NCBI GenBank assembly: GCA_036375695.1
Contig: DASVBU010000033.1
Span: 1 to 64,000 of the forward strand
Source of the DNA: ZC4RG35 sp036375695
GTDB taxonomy: Bacteria > Actinomycetota > Acidimicrobiia > Spongiisociales > ZC4RG35
Direction of reading: 5' to 3'
DNA length: 64,000 nucleotides
Each line of letters opens with the position of its first letter. Position 1 is the stretch's first letter. The translations under genes and the position numbers were made by a program. Shown here in pieces: positions 1 through 7,768 of the stretch. Under the pieces are notes generated by a model. The model was not told where the DNA came from, did no database searches, and saw nothing but the letters and a program-made list of their open reading frames with translations.

Positions 1-1
1 C

Positions 2-247
2 CATCCCATGCTCCATGACCGTCGCTGGCCCAAGATCGAGTCCGACGGCTCGATGTCGGTCGACGAGCTGGTGACGATGCGCGGCTACGACGGCGAGGTC
101 GCCGATGTGTGGGCGGGGGAGGCCGAGTTGCGTCTCTTCGAGTCCCCCTGGGACGAACTGTCCTATCTGGAGCCGTTGGAGATCATCGGCGGCTACTACC
201 ACCGGGTCGGCGTGTCGTGGCGTCAGGGGACGACGCTCAGGTCGTAG
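2..247 (+). CDS. Acetoacetate decarboxylase-family protein, C-terminal part (5' end outside window)
   Basis: Only the last ~80 codons lie in the window, and the reading frame is open to the left edge, so the true start is upstream. The visible tail (LRLFESPWDELSYLEPLEI followed by GGYYHRVGVSW) resembles the C-terminal end of acetoacetate decarboxylase-like proteins, where an acidic 'ELxxLxPLEV' stretch precedes the last beta strands. The catalytic lysine region is not in view, so the reaction cannot be confirmed. The stop overlaps the end of the convergent aldehyde dehydrogenase by 11 nt. Its proximity to a ring-cleavage dioxygenase suggests catabolism of aromatic or keto acids, but that is inference. 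Confidence 0.5.
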   Translation, partial: HPMLHDRRWPKIESDGSMSVDELVTMRGYDGEVADVWAGEAELRLFESPWDELSYLEPLEIIGGYYHRVGVSWRQGTTLRS

Positions 248-1700
248 TGCCCTCGGCGATCTGGAGGGTCTTCAGATCGGAGTGGAAGTCGAGCGCGTAG
301 TCGCCTCCCTCACGGCCGATTCCCGAGATCCCCATCCCACCGAAAGGTGCGGTCAGGTCTCGCACCAGGAAGGTGTTGACCCAGATCGTCCCGGCGCGGA
401 CGGCGGACCCGACCCGGTGTGCTCTCTCCTCCGAGCCCGTGTAGATGATCGCCGAGAGACCGTATCGGGTCGAGTTCGCCAGCTCGATCGCCTCGGCCTC
501 GTCCCTGAAGGTCTGGATGGTGAGCACCGGGCCGAAAACCTCGCGCTGGACGATCTCGGAGTCGTTGTCCCTGGGCTCGACCAGCGTCGGGAGATACCAG
601 AGGCCGTCCTCCTTCCACCGCTCACCGCCGCGGATCACCTTGTCGCCGTGCTCCCGGGCCCGCTCCACGAAGCCCTCGACGCGGCGCATGTGGTCGGGGT
701 GGATCAGGGGTGAGATGGTGGTCGTGGGGTTGCGGCTGTCGCCGAGGACGTGGGCGTCGGTGTGGCGATGGAACAGTTCCAGGAACTCCGGGGCAACCGA
801 CTCCTCGACCAGCATCCTGGTGCCGGCGAGGCACACCTGCCCGGCGTCGTCGTACTGGCCCGCAGCCTTCCTGGCCGCGGCTTCGAGATCGGCGTCGGCG
901 AAGACGAGCAGCGGCCCCTTGCCGCCCAATTCGGCGGTGAACGGCACCAGGTTGACCGCGGCCGACTCGCCGACGAGCCGCCCGGTCTCGGGCGAACCGG
1001 TCAGCGAGATGCGACGGACCCGGCGGTCCTTGACCAGAGCGGCTCCCACCTCCTCGCCGATGCCCTGGACGATGTTGAGCACACCGGGCGGGAATCCGGC
1101 CTCGTGGGCCAGGTCGGCCAGCAGCGACGCGCTCAGCGGCGACCACTCGGCGGGCTTCAGGATCACCGTGTTGCCCGCAGCCAGGGCGGGGGCGATCTTC
1201 CAGGTGGCGAGTAACCACGGGGCATTCCACGGCGTGATGATCACGGCCGGACCGGCCGGCATCCGCTGGACGCGGTTGCGGGTGCCCTTCGACGACCAGA
1301 CCCGCTCCTCGTACGCCACGGCGAGGTCGGCGTAGTTGCGGAAATTCTCCGCTCCCCTGTGGATGACCCGCGCCTCGAGGCTCTCCAGCAGCATGGCCAT
1401 GTCGATGCACTCCACGATGGCCAGGTCGGGGATGTTCTCGTCGATGAGGTCGGCGAGACGATGCATCACCTCGGCCCGGCTCTCCGGCCCCATCGCCGCC
1501 CATTTCGGGAAGGCCTCCATCGCGGCACTGACCGCCATGTCGGCGGTGAGCGCGTCGCCACGGGCCACGTCGGCGAGCTTCCAGTCCCAGTCGAGGGGTG
1601 ACCGCACCTCGAAGGTCCTCTCCGAGCCGACCCTGCGCCCTCCGATGAAGTGGTCGGGGGAGACCGCCACAGATGAGATCTCGACTCGCTCCGAAGGCAT
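237..1700 (-). CDS. NAD(P)-dependent aldehyde dehydrogenase (HpaE-like)
   Basis: A 487-residue aldehyde dehydrogenase of normal family length. Visible hallmarks are the NAD-binding segment ITPWNAPW, the ILKPAEWSPLSA stretch, the general-base Glu in ELGGKGPLLVF, the catalytic Cys in GQVCLAGTR and the EVFGPVL motif. I chose the ATG at 1700 (MPSERVEI); a start further upstream would run into the divergent dioxygenase gene. It sits head-to-head with a LigB-type extradiol dioxygenase. In homoprotocatechuate degradation the pair HpaD/HpaE performs ring cleavage followed by oxidation of the semialdehyde, so a carboxymethyl-hydroxymuconate semialdehyde dehydrogenase is a reasonable guess. The substrate is not provable from sequence. 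A TAACCT/TATAAC box lies 13-15 nt upstream. Confidence 0.85.
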   Translation of the reverse strand: MPSERVEISSVAVSPDHFIGGRRVGSERTFEVRSPLDWDWKLADVARGDALTADMAVSAAMEAFPKWAAMGPESRAEVMHRLADLIDENIPDLAIVECIDMAMLLESLEARVIHRGAENFRNYADLAVAYEERVWSSKGTRNRVQRMPAGPAVIITPWNAPWLLATWKIAPALAAGNTVILKPAEWSPLSASLLADLAHEAGFPPGVLNIVQGIGEEVGAALVKDRRVRRISLTGSPETGRLVGESAAVNLVPFTAELGGKGPLLVFADADLEAAARKAAGQYDDAGQVCLAGTRMLVEESVAPEFLELFHRHTDAHVLGDSRNPTTTISPLIHPDHMRRVEGFVERAREHGDKVIRGGERWKEDGLWYLPTLVEPRDNDSEIVQREVFGPVLTIQTFRDEAEAIELANSTRYGLSAIIYTGSEERAHRVGSAVRAGTIWVNTFLVRDLTAPFGGMGISGIGREGGDYALDFHSDLKTLQIAEGTTT

Positions 1701-1713
1701 GGTGGTGGGGGTC

Positions 1714-1737
1714 AGGTTATACCCGGGGCGGTAGGCT
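1714..1737. promoter_or_regulatory. Divergent promoter region between aldehyde dehydrogenase and dioxygenase
   Basis: On the minus strand TAACCT (1719-1714) or the overlapping TATAAC (1721-1716) lies 13-15 nt from the dehydrogenase ATG. On the plus strand TAGGCT (1732-1737) lies 36 nt before the dioxygenase ATG, which has its own GAGGAG ribosome binding site at 1762-1767. Both match the actinobacterial -10 pattern TANNNT. No clear -35 boxes are seen. Confidence 0.45.
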
Positions 1738-1773
1738 GGCGCCCGCGCAGCAAAGTGACCCGAGGAGTGACAC

Positions 1774-2649
1774 ATGGGTGAGATCGTCGGTGCCGGGCTC
1801 ATCAGCCACGCCCCCACCATCATGCTTCCCGAGGAGGTCCGCTACGAGCTCAACGAGGGCAAGGAGATCAGCCTCGTACCGGGCCTGGTCCGCCTCAAGG
1901 ACGAGGTGCTCTCCCGTCTCCGCCCCGACACCATCGTCATCGTCGACTCGCATTGGTTCACCACGGTGGAGCACGTCCTCAGTGCCCACGCCCACCGGTC
2001 GGGGAGGATGACGTCCTCTGAGCTCCCGCGTGGCATGTCGGGCGTTCCCTACGACTACGACGGCGACCCCGAACTGGCACATCTCGCCGCCCGGTTGGGG
2101 AAGGAACTGGGGACTCCGACGCACGCCACCGACGACGAGTACCTGCCCGTCTACTACGCCACCGTGAACCTGCTCCATTACCTCCACACCGACGAGAAGG
2201 TGGTCTCGGTCTCCGTCGTGCAGACCGGCGAGCCCGACGACTTCCTCACCATGGGGGAGGCCATCGGCGAGGCCGTGCGACGTTTGGACCGGCGCGTGGT
2301 CATCCTGGCCTCCGGTGGCATGAGCCACACCTTCTGGCCACTCAAGGAGCTGGTCAAGCACGAGGCTTCGGACCCGATCCACATCTTCACCCCCGAGGCC
2401 CGTGCCGCCGACGAGCTGCGTCTCGAGTGGATGCAGCAGGGCAACCACCGCCGGATCGTGGAGACCATGGACGAGTACATGGCGGTCAACCCGGAGGGCG
2501 GCTTCGGGCACTACTTGATGATGCTCGGCGCCATAGGCGGCGCCGACTGCATCGCACCCGGCGAGTTGTTCTCCGACTACGAGAACGCCACCGGCACGGG
2601 GCAGGTGCACGTGTGGTTCGAGCAACCCGAAGGCGGGTGGACCGGCTGA
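1774..2649 (+). CDS. LigB-type (class III) extradiol ring-cleavage dioxygenase
   Basis: A 291-residue member of the class III extradiol dioxygenase (LigB/HpaD) family, which opens catecholic rings next to the hydroxyls using non-haem Fe(II). Likely metal and acid-base residues are the His in LISHAP (about residue 12), the His in IVDSHWF (about 54) and the His in GGMSHTF (about 185). The C-terminus with the GGFGHYLMML segment is also typical. A strong ribosome binding site (GAGGAG) precedes the ATG. Divergent pairing with an aldehyde dehydrogenase suggests a meta-cleavage pathway such as homoprotocatechuate. The exact catechol is unknown, and no hydrolase, isomerase or decarboxylase of that pathway is visible downstream. 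Confidence 0.82.
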   Translation: MGEIVGAGLISHAPTIMLPEEVRYELNEGKEISLVPGLVRLKDEVLSRLRPDTIVIVDSHWFTTVEHVLSAHAHRSGRMTSSELPRGMSGVPYDYDGDPELAHLAARLGKELGTPTHATDDEYLPVYYATVNLLHYLHTDEKVVSVSVVQTGEPDDFLTMGEAIGEAVRRLDRRVVILASGGMSHTFWPLKELVKHEASDPIHIFTPEARAADELRLEWMQQGNHRRIVETMDEYMAVNPEGGFGHYLMMLGAIGGADCIAPGELFSDYENATGTGQVHVWFEQPEGGWTG

Positions 2650-2677
2650 GACCACGGCGCGTGGCACAATCCCACTT

Positions 2678-4090
2678 GTGGCACGCAGGTCCCGCCAACT
2701 CATCGAGCCGCTGGCCCGGCTCGCCGAGGCCGTCGAAGGAGTCGATCTCCGCGCTGCCGAGAGACTGGGGCATCCGGAGATCAGCGGCATGCGGGACCGC
2801 ATCTCGAGTGCGATCCGGAACTACCTGATCCCCCGATTGGAGCGACCGCACGCTCCCCTGGTGGTCGTTTTCGCCGGGCCCACCGGCTCGGGCAAGTCGA
2901 CGCTGGTCAACACCCTCACCGGTCTCGATCTGACGATCGCCGGCGCCCTGCGGCCAACGACATCCAAGCCGTTGGTCCTGGCGGGGCACGCCGCCGACGG
3001 CGAGCTCGCGGTAGGGGGCACCGAGGCGGACGTCATCGTGGGTGGCGCGCCGGTGCTCGAGCACATGACCTTCATCGACACGCCCGACATCGACTCCACC
3101 TCCACCGAGCATCGGGTGATAGCGGAGTCGCTGATCGACCGTGCCGACATCGTCGTCTTCGTCGTGTCCGCCAATCGGTACGCCGACGCCGCGCCGTGGG
3201 AGGTGTTGCGACGGGCGATGTCCCGAGGAGCCACCGTCGTGCCGGTCGTCAACCGTCTCGGCCCCGGCAACGGCGCCGTCGTCACGGACTTCAGTGCGCG
3301 GCTGCGGGCGGCCGGTCTCGACGTCGCTCCGGTCCGGGTTCCGGAACATCACCTGCCGAGTGGCGCCCAGCACATCCCGACGCCGGCGGTGCGAGAGCTG
3401 AGACGACGACTGTTCAGGGTGGCCAAGGCGCAGCGCGATCACCAGGTCGAAGTGACGAACCGGGTCCTGAACAACACCGCGGACCAGGCGGCCGACCTGG
3501 CGAGACGTATCAGGGACCTTGCTGCAGAGGTGGCCGGCGTCGCCGACTCGATCGTCACCGGTCTCTCGGAGGCTCCCTCGGTCGAGCCGGATCCGGGTCG
3601 GGAATGGGCGCGGGTCGGGTCGGGTCGGTCCTTGGTGGAGAGGTTTCGTGGCGACGACTGGGAGGCCCGCGTGGTCGAGGGCCTCACCGGCGAGATCGAA
3701 GGCCGGCTCCGGTCGGACATCGTCCGACATGCCTATGTGGTGGTGGAGTCCGCCGGGGGAATGACCGCGGTGGCCGCGAAGGCCTCCGGGGTGATCGAGG
3801 GGGCGGTCTCGTCGTGGCTCCGTTTCACGGGTCGGGTCGCCGAGGCCGAGAAGCTCTCCGAGCGGTCTTTGGTTGCGGCCGCGCTCATCGAGCCCGTGGC
3901 CGGACAGGATCCTGACGACCCGGTGGCTCGCGTGCGCCGCGACCTCGATGGCAGGCTCGCGGTGGTATGGCAGCATTTCGCCACGATGCTGGCCGAGGGC
4001 TGGTCGTCGCTGGCCGGGGACCCCGACCCCGGGAACCTGCAGGAGCTGGCCGCCGAAGTGGTGGCCGCACGTCAGCTCGTCGATGCATGA
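2678..4090 (+). CDS. P-loop GTPase, first of a tandem pair (dynamin/Era-like)
   Basis: 470 residues. A short N-terminal helical region is followed by a GTPase core: G1 GPTGSGKST (about residues 68-76), a switch Thr region RPTTSK, G3 written DTPDID rather than DTPG, and a weak G4 (VVNRLGPG in place of NKxD). The C-terminal ~250 residues are predominantly helical and rich in Ala, Glu and Arg, as in dynamin-like or membrane-associated GTPases. The second GTPase starts within its last codons, so the two are made together and probably work as a pair. A CACAAT box lies 7 nt before the GTG start, suggesting a leaderless transcript. The cellular role is unknown; membrane or division-related remodelling is a guess. 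Confidence 0.7.
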   Translation: MARRSRQLIEPLARLAEAVEGVDLRAAERLGHPEISGMRDRISSAIRNYLIPRLERPHAPLVVVFAGPTGSGKSTLVNTLTGLDLTIAGALRPTTSKPLVLAGHAADGELAVGGTEADVIVGGAPVLEHMTFIDTPDIDSTSTEHRVIAESLIDRADIVVFVVSANRYADAAPWEVLRRAMSRGATVVPVVNRLGPGNGAVVTDFSARLRAAGLDVAPVRVPEHHLPSGAQHIPTPAVRELRRRLFRVAKAQRDHQVEVTNRVLNNTADQAADLARRIRDLAAEVAGVADSIVTGLSEAPSVEPDPGREWARVGSGRSLVERFRGDDWEARVVEGLTGEIEGRLRSDIVRHAYVVVESAGGMTAVAAKASGVIEGAVSSWLRFTGRVAEAEKLSERSLVAAALIEPVAGQDPDDPVARVRRDLDGRLAVVWQHFATMLAEGWSSLAGDPDPGNLQELAAEVVAARQLVDA

Positions 4091-5261
4091 GGCCCTGACC
4101 GGGCTGCTCGACACCGCTGACCTGGCGTTGGCGGCGGTCCGCGACGTCGTCGGTGACGTCCCTTCCCTGGCGAGACTGGTCAACGACGCCCGGCTCCGTC
4201 TCGATCATCCCGAGGACACGCTGGTGGTGGCGCTGGCGGGTGGCACCGGGTCGGGCAAGTCCAGCATCTTCAACGAGATCGTCGGTTCCGAGGTGGCCCC
4301 CGTCGGCGAGATCCGCCCCACCACCTCCAACCCCTTGGCCGCGGTGCCGGAGCGATCGAGGAGCTCGTTCGACGGCTATCTCGACCACCTCGGCATCGGG
4401 AGCCGTGTCGGCCACGGGCATGAGGGTTTCTGTCTCATCGACCTGCCCGACACGGACTCCGTGGTCGTGGAGCACCGGCACCGCGTCGAGGAGATCTTGC
4501 CCCGAATCGACGTCCTGGTGTGGGTGGTCGACCCCGAGAAGTATCGAGATGCCGCGCTCCACCACCGCTACCTCCAACCCCTGGCCGACTACTCGTCGCA
4601 GTTCCTCTTCGTCCTCAACCAGGTGGACCGCCTCGCACCTCCGGACGCCGACGCGGTGGTCGCCGACCTGGCCGTCGCCTTGAGCCAGGACGGCATCGAG
4701 ACACCGACCATCCTCGCCACGGCGGTGCCACCCGATCTCCCGGCCATCGGAGTGGACGCGCTCCTGGCACGGCTGCGGGAGATGGGTGAGCACCCGAAGA
4801 ACCTCTTCCGGAAGCTGGTGACCGATCTCGGCAAGGCCGCCGCCGAGATGGAGGCCTTGCTGGGGAGCCCTGTGGGCTATCGGGAGCTGATGGCACCGGT
4901 CGTCGGAAGAGTGGCCGAGCTCATGGTCGCCGGCGATCGGAAGGGTGCTTCTGACACTCTCAGCGGTTTCGTCGACGAGGTGGCCCAGCGGGTGGGCGGT
5001 GAGCCTGCCCGTCGGATCACCGCAGACTCGGCCGACCTTCCCGAGGCGGTGGGGCGAGTGGTCGAGGCGTTCCGGCAGCCGAGCTCCTGGTGGCGGAGAC
5101 GGAGGCCGGCCGACCCGGCGAAGGTCCTCGAGGCCCGGCGGGAAGTGGAGAGGATCATCGCGCCCATCACCGCGATCATCACGGCCCGGGCAAGAGCCCT
5201 CGCCCAGGTCGCCGAGCTCGCCGTGGGAGCAGCTCGCCTCAGAGCCGCGATCGAGTCCTGA
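4083..5261 (+). CDS. P-loop GTPase, second of a tandem pair
   Basis: 392 residues, starting at the ATG at 4083, which overlaps the stop of the first GTPase by 8 nt (translational coupling). The core has G1 GGTGSGKSS (about residues 54-62), a RPTTSN switch, G3-like DLPDTDS and a canonical G4 NQVD. The rest is mostly helical with basic Trp/Arg stretches (WWRRRRPAD) that could touch a membrane surface. The shared plan with its partner (same 'PTTS', 'DxPDxDS') indicates an ancient duplication in which only this copy kept a normal guanine-specificity motif. The function is unassigned; adjacent genes encode a mechanosensitive channel and a lipid kinase, which fits an envelope role. Confidence 0.7.
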   Translation: MHEALTGLLDTADLALAAVRDVVGDVPSLARLVNDARLRLDHPEDTLVVALAGGTGSGKSSIFNEIVGSEVAPVGEIRPTTSNPLAAVPERSRSSFDGYLDHLGIGSRVGHGHEGFCLIDLPDTDSVVVEHRHRVEEILPRIDVLVWVVDPEKYRDAALHHRYLQPLADYSSQFLFVLNQVDRLAPPDADAVVADLAVALSQDGIETPTILATAVPPDLPAIGVDALLARLREMGEHPKNLFRKLVTDLGKAAAEMEALLGSPVGYRELMAPVVGRVAELMVAGDRKGASDTLSGFVDEVAQRVGGEPARRITADSADLPEAVGRVVEAFRQPSSWWRRRRPADPAKVLEARREVERIIAPITAIITARARALAQVAELAVGAARLRAAIES

Positions 5262-5298
5262 CCCAGGGCGGGAAGGATCGCTGTTCTAACCTCGCCGC

Positions 5299-5820
5299 AT
5301 GGATGAACAGGTGCGCGGCCTGATCGAGGATGGCTATCTGGGCTATCTGATCCGGACCGCGGTGGTCATCGTGCTCGCCTTCCTCGTCAGTGCGCTGGCG
5401 AGAAGGGTCGGGAACCGCGCCGTGGCCCGGATCGAGGCCAAGAACCGTCGGAACGCCCGACGGGCCGAGACCTGGTGGCTGGTGATGCGACGGGTGGTCA
5501 ACATCGTCGTGTTCGTCGTCGCCGCGCTCAGCCTCTTCGAGATCTGGGGTCTGAGCCTGACCCCGTTCGTCGCCGTTGGCGCGGCGGTGGGCGCCGGTGT
5601 CGGATTCGGCGCCCAGAACGTGGTGCGCGACATCATCGCCGGGTTCGTCATCCTCTCCGAGGACCAGTACGCGGTCGGGGACCGGGTCACCATCCTGGGC
5701 ACCACGGGGACGGTCCAGGACGTCCAGCTGAGGGTCACGGTCCTCAGGGACGATGAGGGCGTCGTCCATTTCGTGCCCAACGGTCAGATCGCGGTCGCCT
5801 CCAACCTCAGCCGGCGGTAG
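5299..5820 (+). CDS. Short MscS-family mechanosensitive channel
   Basis: 173 residues with two or three transmembrane helices: TM at about 18-36, TM at about 65-85, then the Gly/Ala-rich pore helix (GAAVGAGVGFGAQNVVRD) that defines the MscS family. It continues with the beta-domain segments DRVTILGTTGTV and VHFVPNGQI, and stops there, lacking the alpha/beta C-terminal cage of E. coli MscS (286 residues). The role is release of osmolytes under hypo-osmotic shock. A TAACCT box lies 6 nt before the ATG, implying leaderless transcription. Its last 14 nt overlap the convergent lipid kinase gene. Confidence 0.82.
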   Translation: MDEQVRGLIEDGYLGYLIRTAVVIVLAFLVSALARRVGNRAVARIEAKNRRNARRAETWWLVMRRVVNIVVFVVAALSLFEIWGLSLTPFVAVGAAVGAGVGFGAQNVVRDIIAGFVILSEDQYAVGDRVTILGTTGTVQDVQLRVTVLRDDEGVVHFVPNGQIAVASNLSRR

Positions 5821-6736
5821 GCCCGGCGATCACCCGCAGCGCCCGCGGGTTCCACACGATCGTCGCCGACTCCGCAACACCCAGACCCTCCCCGTCGGCC
5901 TGGATGGCCATGGGCGGGTCGGCCCGAAGGGCGATCTCCGAGACGTGTTCCCAGACCTCGGCCCCCTTGATCTTGCGAAGATCCCGCCCGGCGATGGCGT
6001 CGAAACCGATCTGGGGCACCCGGGTGCGGCGGACCCTGTCGAAGGTGAGGACGGTCATCGGGTCGGGGTGGCCCTTGGCCAGCCGGAGCGGGATCGCCCC
6101 GAAGTAGGTGTAGACCTCGCGGAACTGTGTGAGCACGGTGGAGGCCATGGTCTCGTGACCGTCGGCGGTCACGGCCACGTGCGGCTTTCTCGACGAGAAC
6201 TTGCCCATGGCGACACCGATGGCGGTGCGCATGTAGTGGATCGCCCCGAACCGGTACTTCCGGTACGGGTCCTGATCCGCCTTGGCCACGACCTCGGCGT
6301 CGAGACCCACTCCGCAGGCGAAGATGGCGTGGTGAATGGTGTCCACCGCACCGTGGGCGATGGTGATCGTGGCCACGCCGATGGACCGTGTCGTAGGCAT
6401 CCCGGCGACGAGGCGTGCCGCCTTGGTGTGGCGGGATGGGACCCGGAGGAGGCGGGCGACCACGTTGGTGGTGCCGGCCGGGATGATCCCCAGAGCGGTC
6501 GGGGAACCGACGACCCCCTGGGCGACGTGGTGGACCATGCCGTCACCCCCCATCGCCACCACGACGTCGAAGCCCTCGGCGGCGGCCCCACGTGACATCT
6601 CGGCGGCCTCGCCGGCGGACGAGGGCCACATCGCCTCGGTGTCGTGGGACGCCGACAGCGCGGCCATCACGTCGCGATGCGCACCACCGGTGAACTGGGA
6701 GGCGACGGGGTTGGCGATGACGGCGATGCGTGCCAC
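5807..6736 (-). CDS. Diacylglycerol/lipid kinase family protein (DagK/YegS-like)
   Basis: 309 residues beginning at GTG (MARIAVIANP). The lipid-kinase signature is clear: the N-terminal IANPVA strand, the nucleotide-binding GGDGMVHHVAQG motif at about 81-92 and the GIIPAGTTN motif at about 103-111. The C-terminal beta-sandwich carries IQADGEGL near the end. Family members phosphorylate diacylglycerol, sphingosine-like or related lipids with ATP. The lipid substrate cannot be predicted. The gene is divergent from the ADP-ribosylglycohydrolase-like gene; a TACCCT box lies 10 nt upstream of the GTG. Confidence 0.85.
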   Translation of the reverse strand: MARIAVIANPVASQFTGGAHRDVMAALSASHDTEAMWPSSAGEAAEMSRGAAAEGFDVVVAMGGDGMVHHVAQGVVGSPTALGIIPAGTTNVVARLLRVPSRHTKAARLVAGMPTTRSIGVATITIAHGAVDTIHHAIFACGVGLDAEVVAKADQDPYRKYRFGAIHYMRTAIGVAMGKFSSRKPHVAVTADGHETMASTVLTQFREVYTYFGAIPLRLAKGHPDPMTVLTFDRVRRTRVPQIGFDAIAGRDLRKIKGAEVWEHVSEIALRADPPMAIQADGEGLGVAESATIVWNPRALRVIAGPTAG

Positions 6737-6746
6737 TTGGCGTGCG

Positions 6747-6764
6747 AGGGTACCGATGTACGCT
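6747..6764. promoter_or_regulatory. Divergent promoters for lipid kinase and ADP-ribosylglycohydrolase-like gene
   Basis: TACCCT on the minus strand (6752-6747) is 10 nt from the lipid kinase GTG, and TACGCT on the plus strand (6759-6764) is 8 nt from the GTG at 6773. The whole intergenic space is 36 bp, so both messages must be essentially leaderless. Confidence 0.5.
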
Positions 6765-6772
6765 GCTCAGTC

Positions 6773-7768
6773 GTGGAGGACCGGGTCGACACAACCGAGG
6801 AACCCGAGCGACACCCCGAGGCACCGCTGTTCAGCCTGGTCAACGGGGAGGGTGACGGGGCCATGTTGGGGCTGGCCGCCGGTGACACCGCCGGCGGGGC
6901 ATGGGAGTTGGGATACTCCGCCATCACCGCCCAGGCGGCTGTCATCGCGTACGAGCTGATCGAGCACGGCCACATCGTCCCCGAGAGCCTCCGCGCCGCC
7001 ATCCTCGAGCTCGACGGCTCCGAGGACGAGGAGCCCGTGTACCGGTCGGAGACCCCTGGGTTCCGGGGGTGGCTCGACCGGGCGGCCAGAGGCGATCACG
7101 AGCCCAGCATGGAGCCCTCTGTGGACGGCCTCTCCCGGGCGGCCCTGGTGGGTGTGGCCTTCCGCCGGGACCCCGATCGTCTCGTCCGCGAGACGCTGAC
7201 GCTCACCCTGGTCTTCGATCGCGAGCCGGTGACCGTGGCCGCAGCGCTGATCGCCTCGTCTTCGGCGGCTGCGATGAGCTACGCCCAGTCGGGCATGGAC
7301 CTGATCTCCGGGGTGACCGAGGTCGTGGTTCCCGCGCTGGATCGCATCGTCACCGGCGTGGAGTCACATCCCCGGCTCTCACGCCTCGGCACCGACCTGC
7401 GGCGGCTCATCGGCCATGTCGGTGTCACCGATGGCGAGGAGGCGCTGCGTGTCGCCGGTGGCGATCCTTCCGACCCGCTCCACGCGGTCCAGGCCGGCCT
7501 GCTGCTGGCCGCTGCTGCCAATGAGCGGCCGCATGTCACGATCGAGCAGGCTGCCCGGATCGGCGGCAGCCCGCTGGCGGCGTACGTCGGGGCGATCGTG
7601 GGGGCCCGGGTCGGCATCCGTGCCTGGCCTTGGCCCTTCGCCAACGACACGTGGTTCGCCGAGTTGGGGAGACGCCTCGTCCGTGGCCCCTACACGCTGG
7701 AGGGGCTGCCCATCCCGTACGCCGTCGAACAGCACCTCACGTACGGGACCCGCCCGGACTATCTCTGA
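6773..7768 (+). CDS. ADP-ribosylglycohydrolase-fold protein lacking metal-binding motifs
   Basis: 331 residues from the GTG at 6773 (a TACGCT -10 box sits 8 nt before it). The all-helical DraG/ARH fold is recognisable from GAMLGLAAGDTAGGAWE near the start (about residues 28-44) and GGSPLAAYVGAIVGARVG near the end. In active enzymes the first is followed by an (S/T)DDT motif and the last reads GGDTDT. Here these are SAIT and GGSP, so the acidic ligands for the two metal ions are missing. The protein is therefore probably not a working ADP-ribose hydrolase and may bind ADP-ribose or act as a regulator. The 3' end overlaps the convergent MFS gene by 32 nt. Confidence 0.65.
   Translation: MEDRVDTTEEPERHPEAPLFSLVNGEGDGAMLGLAAGDTAGGAWELGYSAITAQAAVIAYELIEHGHIVPESLRAAILELDGSEDEEPVYRSETPGFRGWLDRAARGDHEPSMEPSVDGLSRAALVGVAFRRDPDRLVRETLTLTLVFDREPVTVAAALIASSSAAAMSYAQSGMDLISGVTEVVVPALDRIVTGVESHPRLSRLGTDLRRLIGHVGVTDGEEALRVAGGDPSDPLHAVQAGLLLAAAANERPHVTIEQAARIGGSPLAAYVGAIVGARVGIRAWPWPFANDTWFAELGRRLVRGPYTLEGLPIPYAVEQHLTYGTRPDYL

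Noticed and set aside
2486..4183. 565-residue open frame on the minus strand
   Set aside because: It is the shadow of the first GTPase gene, whose P-loop and coupling to the second GTPase are clear; the minus-strand translation has no motif.
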